From contig CABUXT010000026.1 in the NCBI GenBank assembly GCA_902495705.1, positions 1 to 33,947 on the forward strand: a DNA stretch of 33,947 nucleotides, written 5' to 3'. The notes under the pieces were generated by a model. That model worked only from the letters and a program-made list of their open reading frames with translations. It did not search any database and had not been told where the DNA came from. The translations under genes were made by a program, and so were the position numbers. The stretch is from an uncultured cyanobacterium (GTDB lineage: Bacteria; Cyanobacteriota; Vampirovibrionia; Gastranaerophilales; Gastranaerophilaceae). Within the stretch, counting starts at the first letter, position 1. Each line of letters begins with the position of its first letter. This document shows, piece by piece, positions 23,511 to 31,123 of the stretch.

Positions 23511-24110
23511 TTACTTAATCTCTTTGAAAAATTCGTTTGAAATAAGTTGTGAATATTTGTTTTTCTCGTTAGCAGAAACCAAAACTTTGTCATTTCCGTG
23601 TTCATCTTTTACAACTGAAATTATTCCTGAAATTTCTCCAATAGGGAGTTTTTTCAATTTTGCGCGGAATTTTACATAAGGGATTTCTTTGCCATAAGAT
23701 TTCATTGTGCCTTTTTCAGTTACATGAAACTCTTCAACGGCGGCTGATTGGTATTTGATTTTGTTAATTGCAGCCAAAATTCGACTCTCGGCATCAGGTG
23801 ATTTTATATCTTCGGCTGATAGAATAGTTTTCTTACCTGAATCAACGACAACCATTTTCTGACCGGTTGCTTTATGTTCTGCAAGCACTGCATTGTAGCC
23901 TAAAATTCCGGCAGCTTTTTCTATTTCAAATTCTTTGTTGACTTTAGAAAAATCGCCGATTTTTTGAGCTCGTTCAAGTACAACATCGTGGCTTGGGTTT
24001 ACAAGATTATTAAACTGGTTTTTGATAAAATCTTGTCCGCCAAAAGCCATAAAGCCGACTATAACTACTGTTAAGAACAATGCGCGTGTTACGTTTTTTA
24101 AACAACCCAT
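23511..24110 (-). CDS. Membrane-anchored hypothetical protein, 199 aa
   Basis: Not recognised. A short basic N-terminus and one hydrophobic segment (about 9-24) followed by a Lys/Glu-rich domain suggest an inner-membrane-anchored or secreted protein facing the periplasm. MGC at the extreme N-terminus is not a lipobox. AGAGG lies 8 nt before the ATG. It is divergent from mutS with only 36 bp between start codons, so their promoters overlap. Function unknown. Confidence 0.7.
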   Translation of the reverse strand: MGCLKNVTRALFLTVVIVGFMAFGGQDFIKNQFNNLVNPSHDVVLERAQKIGDFSKVNKEFEIEKAAGILGYNAVLAEHKATGQKMVVVDSGKKTILSAEDIKSPDAESRILAAINKIKYQSAAVEEFHVTEKGTMKSYGKEIPYVKFRAKLKKLPIGEISGIISVVKDEHGNDKVLVSANEKNKYSQLISNEFFKEIK

Positions 24111-24138
24111 GTTGAAATCCTCTTGTTTTTATAAGAAT

Positions 24139-24166
24139 ATTATAATATGAGCAAGTCTGAAATCAA
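24139..24166 (-). promoter_or_regulatory. Promoter of the 199-aa protein overlapping the mutS start
   Basis: On the minus strand TTGATT (24161-24166), 16 bp, TATAAT (24139-24144). The -10 lies in the perfect palindrome ATATTATAATAT (24137-24148), which covers the first two bases of the mutS ATG and reads TATAAT on both strands. The -35 lies within mutS coding sequence. Confidence 0.5.
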
Positions 24167-26726
24167 TCACGTAAAAAGTTGGGAAGTGAACATAGAAGAT
24201 ACCACGCCTGTAATGCAGCAGTATCTGAAAATCAAACAAGAAAACCCTGAAATTCTTTTGTGGTACAGGTTGGGCGATTTTTACGAAACATTTTTTGAAG
24301 ATGCTGAAATTATGTCTCGTGAACTTGAGTTGACACTGACAGGACGTGATGCAGGGGCAAAGCTTGGCAGAGTGCCACTTGCAGGTATTCCGTATAAGGC
24401 TGCGGAAGGTTATTTGGAAAAACTTGTTCAAAAAAATTACAAAGTTGCAATCTGTGAACAACTTGAAGACCCAAAATTTGCAAAAGGACTTGTTAAACGT
24501 GGAATTGTCAGAATTGTCACCGCAGGAACTTTAACAGAAAGTAATCTTTTAAAACAAAATTCAAACAACTATATTTGTGCAATTTACAAAGATGAAAAAA
24601 CTGACCTATTCGGTTTTTCATACACAGACATTTCAACAGGTGAATTTAAAACAACACAGGCTCCACTTAACTTGATTATGGCTGAACTTGCGCGCCTTAA
24701 TCCGTCTGAAATCGTTGCACCAAGTTTAAAACAAGATATCAAACCGTTCCAAATCGTACCTGATGAAGTGATTAATCTACCTGATGAAATCACAAAAAGG
24801 TACAATTGTTCTAAGATTCCGGCATCGGTTTTTGAACCGAATTTTGCTGAAACAAACTTAAAAACTGTTTTCAAAACTCAAAGTTTGGAGAGTTTTGGGT
24901 ATTCAAAATACAAACTCGGATTCAGAGCAGCAGGCGCATTGCTTGCTTATGTTTGGGAAACTTTAAAAGGAAATATTCCAAAATTTGACAGAATTGAACC
25001 TTATGAACTGTCTGAATATATGATTTTGGATGCAGCGACAAGAAAGAACTTAGAACTGGTTGAAACACTTCGTGAGAAAAACAAATACGGTTCGCTTTTG
25101 TGGGCAATTGACCGAACAAAAACGAATATGGGTGCAAGACTTTTGAAAAGTTGGATTTGTCAGCCATTGAAAAATTTATCAGAAATTATGGCTCGTCAAA
25201 ATTCAGTTTCAGAACTTGTTCAAAAAGAAGATGTCAGATTCGCACTTGGCGAATACTTAGAAAAAATCTACGATATTCAACGTCTTTCTACTCGTATGAG
25301 TAACGGTTCAGCCTCACCAAAAGATTTTGTAGATATCAAATTATCTTTGAACTTGTTGCCAAAACTCTTTGATATTACGGAAAATCTTGAGTTTGATATG
25401 TTCGCATCTGTTCGAGAATATCGCGAACAAATGGAAGATTATGCCACAATGATAGAAAATACAATCGTTGATGAGCCGCCTATTCAACTGAAAGAGGGCG
25501 GAATTATCAAGGAAGGTGTCAGCGGAGAATTGGATTATTTCCGCGATTTGTTGACAGGTGGAGAGGAATGGCTCAAAACATTTGAGGAAGAAGAAAAAGA
25601 ACGCACAGGTATCAAAAATCTGAAAATCGGTTATAATAGAGTTTTCGGTTACTTTATTGAGGTAACAAATTCTTATTTGAATATGGTTCCGCAAAGTTAT
25701 GTCCGTAAACAAACCCTAACCGGTGCAGAAAGATTTATTACAGACGAACTCAAAAAACACGAAGATGATGTAATGTCAGCCAAATTCAAGTCAACTGAAC
25801 TTGAATACAAAATGTTTTCTGATTTTAGAGAATATTCAAAAGAATTTGTCTCAAAAATCCGTGAAATTGCAGATTGTATCGCAAGGGCGGATGTTCTTAA
25901 TTCACTTGCTCAGATTGCAGTTGAAAATAATTATTGCAAACCTGAAATTGATGAGTCTGACGATTTTATTATTAAAAACGGCAGGCATGCAGTGTTAGAA
26001 AAGATTTTGCCACTTGGTGAATATGTTCCGAACGATTTGGAATTAAAGTCAAATTCAGTTGATACAACTCAATTTATGATTCTTACAGGTCCTAACATGG
26101 CTGGTAAATCGACTTATATGCGCCAAAATGCGTTGATTGTAATTCTTGCACAAATCGGTTCTTGGATTCCTGCAGATTACGCTAAAATCGGACTTGTTGA
26201 TAAAGTTTTCACAAGAGTTGGGGCAAGCGATGATTTGACACTCGGTCAGTCTACTTTTATGGTTGAAATGATTGAGACTTCGTACATTCTAAACTCTGCA
26301 ACCGATAGAAGTTTTATTTTGCTTGATGAAATCGGACGTGGCACAAGTACATACGATGGTGTTGCGATTGCTTGGTCTGTTGCTGAATATATTGCGACAA
26401 AAATCAAGGCAAGATGTATTTTTGCAACTCACTATCACGAGTTGAATGTTATGACAAAAACTTATCCGCAAATCAAAAACTACAGAATTACGATTGCTGA
26501 GCAAAATGGTGAAATCGAATTTTTGAGAAAAATTGTTCAAGGCGGAGCAAGCAAGAGCTACGGTATTCAGGTTGCTAAAATGGCAGGCTTGCCGTCTTCT
26601 GTCATCAAGCGTTCTGAAGATTTGATGTTAAAAATGCAAAAAGATTTTTCAAACAACCTTGCAACTCGTAAGAAAATGGTAAATAATGGGGATGAAGTTC
26701 CTCAATTGTCACTTTTTGGAATGTAA
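24147..26726 (+). CDS. mutS: DNA mismatch repair protein MutS
   Basis: Recognises base mismatches and small loops and recruits MutL; ATP-dependent sliding clamp. The 859-aa protein shows the N-terminal mismatch domain with the Phe-X-Glu wedge (GDFYETFFEDA), connector, lever and clamp regions (LTGAERFITDELK). The ATPase domain has Walker A GPNMAGKST, Walker B FILLDEIGRGTSTYDG and FATHYHEL. The extreme C-terminus ends QLSLFGM; QLSLF fits the beta-clamp-binding pentapeptide. No ribosome-binding site precedes the ATG, which abuts a TATAAT palindrome. The start is fixed by TPVMQQYL, which aligns with the family N-terminus. mutL is not in the window. Confidence 0.97.
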   Translation: MSKSEINHVKSWEVNIEDTTPVMQQYLKIKQENPEILLWYRLGDFYETFFEDAEIMSRELELTLTGRDAGAKLGRVPLAGIPYKAAEGYLEKLVQKNYKVAICEQLEDPKFAKGLVKRGIVRIVTAGTLTESNLLKQNSNNYICAIYKDEKTDLFGFSYTDISTGEFKTTQAPLNLIMAELARLNPSEIVAPSLKQDIKPFQIVPDEVINLPDEITKRYNCSKIPASVFEPNFAETNLKTVFKTQSLESFGYSKYKLGFRAAGALLAYVWETLKGNIPKFDRIEPYELSEYMILDAATRKNLELVETLREKNKYGSLLWAIDRTKTNMGARLLKSWICQPLKNLSEIMARQNSVSELVQKEDVRFALGEYLEKIYDIQRLSTRMSNGSASPKDFVDIKLSLNLLPKLFDITENLEFDMFASVREYREQMEDYATMIENTIVDEPPIQLKEGGIIKEGVSGELDYFRDLLTGGEEWLKTFEEEEKERTGIKNLKIGYNRVFGYFIEVTNSYLNMVPQSYVRKQTLTGAERFITDELKKHEDDVMSAKFKSTELEYKMFSDFREYSKEFVSKIREIADCIARADVLNSLAQIAVENNYCKPEIDESDDFIIKNGRHAVLEKILPLGEYVPNDLELKSNSVDTTQFMILTGPNMAGKSTYMRQNALIVILAQIGSWIPADYAKIGLVDKVFTRVGASDDLTLGQSTFMVEMIETSYILNSATDRSFILLDEIGRGTSTYDGVAIAWSVAEYIATKIKARCIFATHYHELNVMTKTYPQIKNYRITIAEQNGEIEFLRKIVQGGASKSYGIQVAKMAGLPSSVIKRSEDLMLKMQKDFSNNLATRKKMVNNGDEVPQLSLFGM

Positions 26727-26794
26727 AAATTTGTAAAAAGGTAACAAAAAATTTATTTTGGTGTTTTAAAGCTAACAGCAAGGAGTGTGTATAT

Positions 26795-27289
26795 ATGAAA
26801 GTAGGTTTAGTAAATTCTGTAAACTTTAGAGCAAATGAAGCTCCGACAACTGAAACAAAAGTTGAACATACTGAAACAACGACTACATCAGAGCCTGACA
26901 GTTTTACGCCACAGGCAGATGTTCAACCTGAAAAACACAAAAAGACTGCAAAAGATAGAGTTGCAGGATTTTGGAAATTTTTATCAACAACTAACCAAAT
27001 GACTCGTTCAACCTTGAAAGGCGTCTTTTATGGCGCAATGACAGGTGTTGCACTTTTGGGTGGCTCTTGGGTGTTCAAAGCGTTGCCGAATGCTTTTTCT
27101 AAACAAGGTCCGACTCTTATGAATACAATTAAACATCCGCTAAAAGCTGTCGGCAAGTCAGGCAAAGTTATGGCAGGAATCGGCGCAGGCGTGGTTTTGG
27201 CTTATCAATTGATTGCAGGTAAGCTTGAGGCTAACCAAAAAACTGCAGTAATCGACCACAAAATGTATACAGGTCATAGAGATAAGTAG
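26795..27289 (+). CDS. Membrane protein with N-terminal NFRA motif, 164 aa
   Basis: Not recognised. The first 15 residues include NSVNFRANE, followed by a long Thr/Glu/Pro-rich hydrophilic linker to about residue 45, then two probable membrane helices (about 76-97 and 127-145) and a basic tail. AAGGAG lies 9 nt before the ATG. The NS..NF(K/R) start is shared with the soluble protein at 19463-19792, whose remaining sequence is different. It is 68 nt downstream of mutS in the same direction but has its own leader. Function unknown. Confidence 0.7.
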   Translation: MKVGLVNSVNFRANEAPTTETKVEHTETTTTSEPDSFTPQADVQPEKHKKTAKDRVAGFWKFLSTTNQMTRSTLKGVFYGAMTGVALLGGSWVFKALPNAFSKQGPTLMNTIKHPLKAVGKSGKVMAGIGAGVVLAYQLIAGKLEANQKTAVIDHKMYTGHRDK

Positions 27290-27313
27290 GAAAAGTTAAA
27301 TAGTTTTTGTATA

Positions 27314-27340
27314 GTAGGTCGGCTTTACCAAGCCGACCTA
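27314..27340. repeat. GTAGGTCGGCTT hairpin, possible terminator
   Basis: Arms TAGGTCGGCTT/AAGCCGACCTA (11 bp) around TACC, followed by TTTAATT. It lies 24 nt after the stop of the preceding gene, so it may end that transcript. It is the best-paired copy of this hairpin in the window. Confidence 0.75.
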
Positions 27341-27367
27341 TTTAATTAGACTGAACAAAAAGGCTAT

Positions 27368-27431
27368 GTCATTCTGAAAGGATTAGAAATCAATGAGCAT
27401 AGCAACGTAGATTTCATCCTATTCAGAATCT
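27368..27431. repeat. Long nested palindrome, class A (copy 1)
   Basis: Outer ATTCTGAA/TTCAGAAT, inner AGGAT..GAAATC / GATTTC.ATCCT, 64 nt. A copy of the same length is at 33715-33778. Confidence 0.85.
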
Positions 27432-27453
27432 TTAGCTAAACAAAGTGAGCATT

Positions 27454-27479
27454 GTCATTCCGAACTCGTTTCGGAATCT
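27454..27479. repeat. 26-nt palindrome, TTC/GAA stem variant
   Basis: GTCA, arm TTCCGAA, loop, arm TTCGGAA, TCT. Confidence 0.85.
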
Positions 27480-27534
27480 TTTCAATAATCAAAATTAGGC
27501 ACATGTAATATTTGTTAAATATTAATTATGGAAA

Positions 27535-27614
27535 AGACCCTGAAACACCGAGTAGGAACAGAATATTACGTTTCGCTTTTAGCTCAACTCATATTCTAGT
27601 CAGTTCAGGGTGAC
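27535..27614. repeat. Long nested palindrome, class C (copy 2)
   Basis: Outer CCCTGAA/TTCAGGG, inner AGAATAT/ATATTCT, with intact TGAC at its right end. Partner of 6845-6925. Confidence 0.85.
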
Positions 27615-27636
27615 TATGATTTTTATGTTTGGTTAG

Positions 27637-27705
27637 AGATTCTGAACAGCAAGAAAATTTTGTGTTCGCAAAGCTCACGCAAATTTTCTAAGCTTTCAGA
27701 ATGAC
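27637..27705. repeat. Long nested palindrome, class B (copy 3)
   Basis: Outer ATTCTGAA/TTCAGAAT, inner AGAAAATTT/AAATTTTCT. The 519-bp gap 27290-27808 thus holds one short unit, one copy each of classes A, B and C, and two GTCGG hairpins, and no supported gene. Confidence 0.85.
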
Positions 27706-27715
27706 AATTTTTAAT

Positions 27716-27739
27716 GTCGGCATGGCAATGCCGACCTAC
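27716..27739. repeat. GTCGGCAT-type hairpin
   Basis: Arms GTCGGCAT/ATGCCGAC followed by CTAC: a stem variant of the GTCGGCTT hairpin with compensating changes on both sides. Confidence 0.75.
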
Positions 27740-27808
27740 TTTTTTACATCCATTAATTTCCGAATAACAGAAATTACGTCGCGTTGTATACCTGTGCTTG
27801 ACTATGGG

Positions 27809-28255
27809 TTAATACTTCATTTTGCGGTCGATTTCGCGCTGTTGGTCTTTCTTAGCCAAAGATTCGCGCTTGTCATACAGCTTTTTACCCTTTGCCAATC
27901 CAATTTCAACCTTGGCAAATCCTTTTTGGATAAAAACCTCCAATGGCACAATCGTATAACCGTCTTTTTTGATTTTTGAGTGCATTTTCAAAATCTCTTT
28001 TTTTGTCAAAAGAAGTTTTCTTGTGCGCTCAGCCTTGTGGTTATACCTGTTGCCCTGTTCGTAAGGGGAAATGTGACAATTATATAAAAATATTTCGTTA
28101 TCTTCAATTTTGCAAAAACTATCTTTCAGGTTGATTGCGTTTTTCCTGATAGATTTAATTTCAGTACCTGTCAGCACAATTCCTGCTATGTATTTTTCAG
28201 AAACCGTGTAATCGTGAAAGGCTTTTCTATTGGTTGTGATAACTTTTTTGTCCAT
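27809..28255 (-). CDS. smpB: SsrA-binding protein
   Basis: Binds tmRNA and delivers it to stalled ribosomes in trans-translation. The 148-aa protein has the OB-fold core with the family motifs YIAGIVLTGTEIKSIR, INLKDSFCKI and NCHISPYEQGN, and a basic C-terminal tail ending KKDQQREIDRKMKY, which mimics mRNA in the decoding centre. The ATG at 28255 is preferred: an in-frame TTG two codons upstream falls between the -10 box and the predicted transcription start. No Shine-Dalgarno site. tmRNA (ssrA) is not found in the window. Confidence 0.95.
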   Translation of the reverse strand: MDKKVITTNRKAFHDYTVSEKYIAGIVLTGTEIKSIRKNAINLKDSFCKIEDNEIFLYNCHISPYEQGNRYNHKAERTRKLLLTKKEILKMHSKIKKDGYTIVPLEVFIQKGFAKVEIGLAKGKKLYDKRESLAKKDQQREIDRKMKY

Positions 28256-28261
28256 AGTCAA

Positions 28262-28270
28262 ATTATAGCA
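28262..28270 (-). promoter_or_regulatory. Extended -10 promoter of smpB (leaderless type)
   Basis: Minus strand TGC-TATAAT, an extended -10 element, ending exactly 6 nt before the smpB ATG. No strong -35, as is common with extended -10 promoters. Confidence 0.6.
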
Positions 28271-28303
28271 CAGAGTTTTTTATTTGCACTATTGGGCAAT
28301 TTG

Positions 28304-29062
28304 CTAAACTTGAGCGTTTTTTGCTTGGATTTTTGCGCGTTCCTTGCCAATAATATCAAGTAATTTGTCGCTCACCATTTTTATTTTTTCATCTAGGTGG
28401 AATTTTGAAAAATCGGCTTCGTTCATTTTTAATTTTTTGCGCATTTCTTGCATATATTGATTTTCATTGGCTTTGCCAAGCAAATTATATCTAAAATATT
28501 GTAGAACATTGATTTTTGTAGCCGGAGTTCTTCCTTGCAAAATTTTATTCAAATCTTTTTCTTTTAATTCAGTTTTGCTCAACAATACGTTTTTGATAAA
28601 CTCTTTTTCATTGTGGTTGGCTTTATTTCTGTTGACAAGTGTTAGTGCTCTTTTATAAAATTTCGGATTGAATAACTCGTCAAAGAAATTTTGAGTTCTA
28701 CGTAACATTGTGTTGAAAAATCCCTTGCTTAGTGTTTCTTCGATACAATCCCCGGGGAGTTTAAATGTATAGCCTTGGGCAATTCGTCTGTTATGAAAAC
28801 TATGACTTAATAAAGAGCTGCTATCGTCCATAATTTCTACATCAATCGGCATTTGACCGCCTTTTTTGCCTGTTAGTCGAGAAATTTCTTGTTTAAATCT
28901 TGGGACAGTAATTCCTGTTTTGCCTCTGTCAAATACTTTGTTCAATTTGACACGGAGTTTGTCGTTCATTTCTCTTGCTTTTGCAAACCTTTCGGCTTGC
29001 GAACCTCTAATAATAGAGTGAGGTAAATATGTTTTGTTATAATCAATACTAAATTTTATCAT
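28304..29062 (-). CDS. Hypothetical protein, 252 aa
   Basis: Not recognised. Soluble, strongly basic and mostly helical. The N-terminus MIKFSIDYNKTYLP is followed by a Lys/Arg-rich body with no cysteine-based motif and a single Cys near residue 110. The ATG at 29062 is preferred over an upstream in-frame TTG; no clear ribosome-binding site is seen. It lies between the OppF-type ATPase (33 nt upstream) and smpB (48 nt downstream) on the same strand, so it may be co-transcribed with the ATPase. Function unknown. Confidence 0.65.
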   Translation of the reverse strand: MIKFSIDYNKTYLPHSIIRGSQAERFAKAREMNDKLRVKLNKVFDRGKTGITVPRFKQEISRLTGKKGGQMPIDVEIMDDSSSLLSHSFHNRRIAQGYTFKLPGDCIEETLSKGFFNTMLRRTQNFFDELFNPKFYKRALTLVNRNKANHNEKEFIKNVLLSKTELKEKDLNKILQGRTPATKINVLQYFRYNLLGKANENQYMQEMRKKLKMNEADFSKFHLDEKIKMVSDKLLDIIGKERAKIQAKNAQV

Positions 29063-29094
29063 ATTTATATTAAATAGGGGCAAAAATAAATTTG

Positions 29095-30063
29095 CTAGTC
29101 ATATAAAAAACATTTACAATAATGAGATTCTGAAAAATATGTTGTTTGCGGAGTTTGAGTTTTACATTTTTCTGTTGCAAAAGGGCATCTTGTGTGAAAT
29201 TTGCAACCTTTTGGTAAGTTTTCAACAGAAGGAAGTTCTCCTTGCAATTTGATTTGCTCTTTTGCATTATTAGAATTTAGCTCAGGAACAGCGCTTAGGA
29301 GGGCTTTAGTATACGGATGTTTTGGGGCTGAAAAGATTTCTTCAGTTTTGCCAAGTTCGACAATTTCGCCCAAATACATAATGGCGATTCTATCTGACAG
29401 GTATTTGATTACGCTCAGGTCGTGTGAAATGAACAAAAAAGTCAAATTAAAATCGTCTTTCAACTGTTTTAAAAGATTGATAATTTGAGCCTGAATACTA
29501 ACATCCAGTGCGCTTACAGGTTCATCTGCAATAATAAATTCAGGTGATAACACAAGTGAACGAGCTATTGCAATTCTTTGTCTTTGACCGCCTGAAAATT
29601 CGTGTGGATAAAGCTCCAATGCGCTTTTATCAAGTCCGACTTTATCAAGTTTATCTTCTACAATTTTATCTATTTCTTCGCGGTTTAGTTTTGTGTTTAT
29701 TTCTAAAGGTTCACGCAAAATTTGTCCGATTTTCATTTTGGGATTTAAGCTTGAATACGGATTTTGGAAAATCATTTGAACTTTTTGGTAGAAATGTTTC
29801 AAATCTTCGCGTTTTTTGAAGTCTAAAATATTTTTATCTTCAAGTTTTATTTCTCCGGATTTTGCATCAACAAGGCGCATTACAGCTTTGGCAAGAGTTG
29901 ATTTGCCGCAACCTGATTCCCCTGCAATTGCCAAAATTTCTCCTTTTTCAATATCAAGAGAGACACCATTTACGGCGTGAACGGTTTTAATTCCGCCAAA
30001 AATATTTTTCTTGGTGGTATAAACAACTTCTAGGTCTTTAATTTTAATCAAACTCTTTGACAT
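29095..30063 (-). CDS. oppF: Oligopeptide/dipeptide ABC transporter ATPase, OppF/DppF type
   Basis: A 322-aa cytoplasmic ATPase of peptide (or nickel/opine) importers. Walker A GESGCGKST (48-56), IFQNPYSSLNPKM, signature SGGQRQRIAIARSLV, Walker B FIIADEPVSALD and FISHDLSVIKYL are intact. The C-terminal oligopeptide-type extension ends with GCKFHTRCPFATEKC, whose cysteines resemble the iron-sulfur-like cluster site of this subfamily. OppF normally works with OppD, OppB, OppC and OppA; none is adjacent. The inner ATG at 30063 is preferred over one six codons upstream because a promoter-like -10 ends 6 nt before it. Confidence 0.85.
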   Translation of the reverse strand: MSKSLIKIKDLEVVYTTKKNIFGGIKTVHAVNGVSLDIEKGEILAIAGESGCGKSTLAKAVMRLVDAKSGEIKLEDKNILDFKKREDLKHFYQKVQMIFQNPYSSLNPKMKIGQILREPLEINTKLNREEIDKIVEDKLDKVGLDKSALELYPHEFSGGQRQRIAIARSLVLSPEFIIADEPVSALDVSIQAQIINLLKQLKDDFNLTFLFISHDLSVIKYLSDRIAIMYLGEIVELGKTEEIFSAPKHPYTKALLSAVPELNSNNAKEQIKLQGELPSVENLPKGCKFHTRCPFATEKCKTQTPQTTYFSESHYCKCFLYD

Positions 30064-30069
30064 AGTGAG

Positions 30070-30098
30070 ATTCTCGCGCATTTTTAGAGTAAAATCAA
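30070..30098 (-). promoter_or_regulatory. Putative promoter of oppF-like gene (leaderless type)
   Basis: Minus strand TTGATT (30093-30098), 17 bp, GAGAAT (30070-30075, 4 of 6 consensus), then exactly 6 nt to the ATG at 30063. The -35 lies inside one arm of a 12-bp inverted repeat. Confidence 0.4.
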
Positions 30099-30123
30099 TC
30101 GGACAAATTTATCCGATTGATTT
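30092..30123. terminator. 12-bp inverted repeat between adh and oppF-like genes
   Basis: Perfect arms AAATCAATCGGA and TCCGATTGATTT around an 8-nt loop, 14 nt after the dehydrogenase stop. It could terminate the dehydrogenase transcript, though no long T-run follows on either strand. Alternatively it is an operator, since one arm contains the oppF -35 box. Confidence 0.5.
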
Positions 30124-30136
30124 ACTTTTATCTGTC

Positions 30137-31108
30137 TTAAAATTTTAAAAGAACTTTCAATGTGTCTTTTTCTTTGTTCTTTTCAAATCCTTCGATTGCA
30201 TCATCAATTGAATATGTTGCAGAAATCAATGGAGAAAAATCAATTCTTTCTGATTTCAACATTCTCAATGCTGCAGGGAATTGTCCGCAACGAGAGCCTA
30301 AAACTGTGATTTCGTCAATTACGATTGGCGCAAGGTTAAATTCTTTTGAGGCTGCAACTGTGCTTTTCAAAACCAAAACTCCGCGCGGTTTTGTTAGAGC
30401 CAAAGCAGTTTCAAAACCTGAAATTGAACCTGTAGCCTCAACTACTACATCATATTTTTTCTCGATTGGGAAATCGTTTAATAATGCGGTTTCAACTCCT
30501 TGAGCCTTTGCAATATCAAGTTTATTTTGGTGTTTACCAACCAAAATTACATCAAGGTTTTGAGCATTTAGAGCTAATGCAGTGATTAAGCCTAATTTGC
30601 CATCTCCTAATACAACAACTTTTTCAAAAGGTCTGATGTGGTGTTGTTCGTTGATTTCAAGTGCAGCAGCCAAAGGTTCTACAAATACAGCTTGGGTATC
30701 AGGAACATTTTCCGGTACCTCAAACAAAACTTCTGTAGGCATTGTGAAATATTGCGCAAAAACTCCGTCTTTTCTGAAGATTCCAAGAGTGTGTCTATCA
30801 GGGCAATGACGGTATAATTTTTCGGCACACCAAGGACATTGGGGGTCTTTGCAACCGTAGCTGATTTCAGGAACAACGCGTTTGCCGACCAATGATTGGT
30901 CTTCGCCGTTCACTTCTTCAACTACCCCAACTGCCTCGTGACCAAGGATTCCGTCATATCCCATATATCCTTTTGTGATTTCGTAATCTGTATTACAAAT
31001 TCCTGCAAGGGTCACTCTGACAAGTGCTTCACCTTTTTTAGGAATTGGTTTTTCGTAATCATTAACTAATTTTAGTTCGTTATTTTTTGTAAAAACTACT
31101 GCTTTCAT
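30137..31108 (-). CDS. Zinc-dependent alcohol dehydrogenase family (MDR) protein
   Basis: A 323-aa NAD(P)-dependent medium-chain dehydrogenase. The catalytic zinc site is formed by C38 in GICNTD and the GHEAVG His/Glu. A structural-zinc-like cysteine cluster GCKDPQCPWCAEKLYRHC follows. The Rossmann fold has VVLGDGKLGLI. It is of the threonine/sorbitol/glucose dehydrogenase type, so the substrate is probably a polyol, sugar or amino alcohol, but it cannot be named. AAGGAG lies 6 nt before the ATG. It starts 15 nt after the solute-binding protein gene, so the two are almost certainly one operon: uptake of a carbohydrate-like substrate followed by oxidation is a plausible reading. Confidence 0.85.
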   Translation of the reverse strand: MKAVVFTKNNELKLVNDYEKPIPKKGEALVRVTLAGICNTDYEITKGYMGYDGILGHEAVGVVEEVNGEDQSLVGKRVVPEISYGCKDPQCPWCAEKLYRHCPDRHTLGIFRKDGVFAQYFTMPTEVLFEVPENVPDTQAVFVEPLAAALEINEQHHIRPFEKVVVLGDGKLGLITALALNAQNLDVILVGKHQNKLDIAKAQGVETALLNDFPIEKKYDVVVEATGSISGFETALALTKPRGVLVLKSTVAASKEFNLAPIVIDEITVLGSRCGQFPAALRMLKSERIDFSPLISATYSIDDAIEGFEKNKEKDTLKVLLKF

Positions 31109-31123
31109 TTATTTTCTCCTTAT

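Noticed and set aside
27314..27739. CRISPR array, because of repeated units in the gap 27290-27808
   Set aside because: The units differ in class, length, orientation and spacing; there are no regular spacers and no cas genes.
27701..27979. Open frame antisense to smpB
   Set aside because: Shadow of smpB and a palindrome; no start signal and codon use unlike neighbours.
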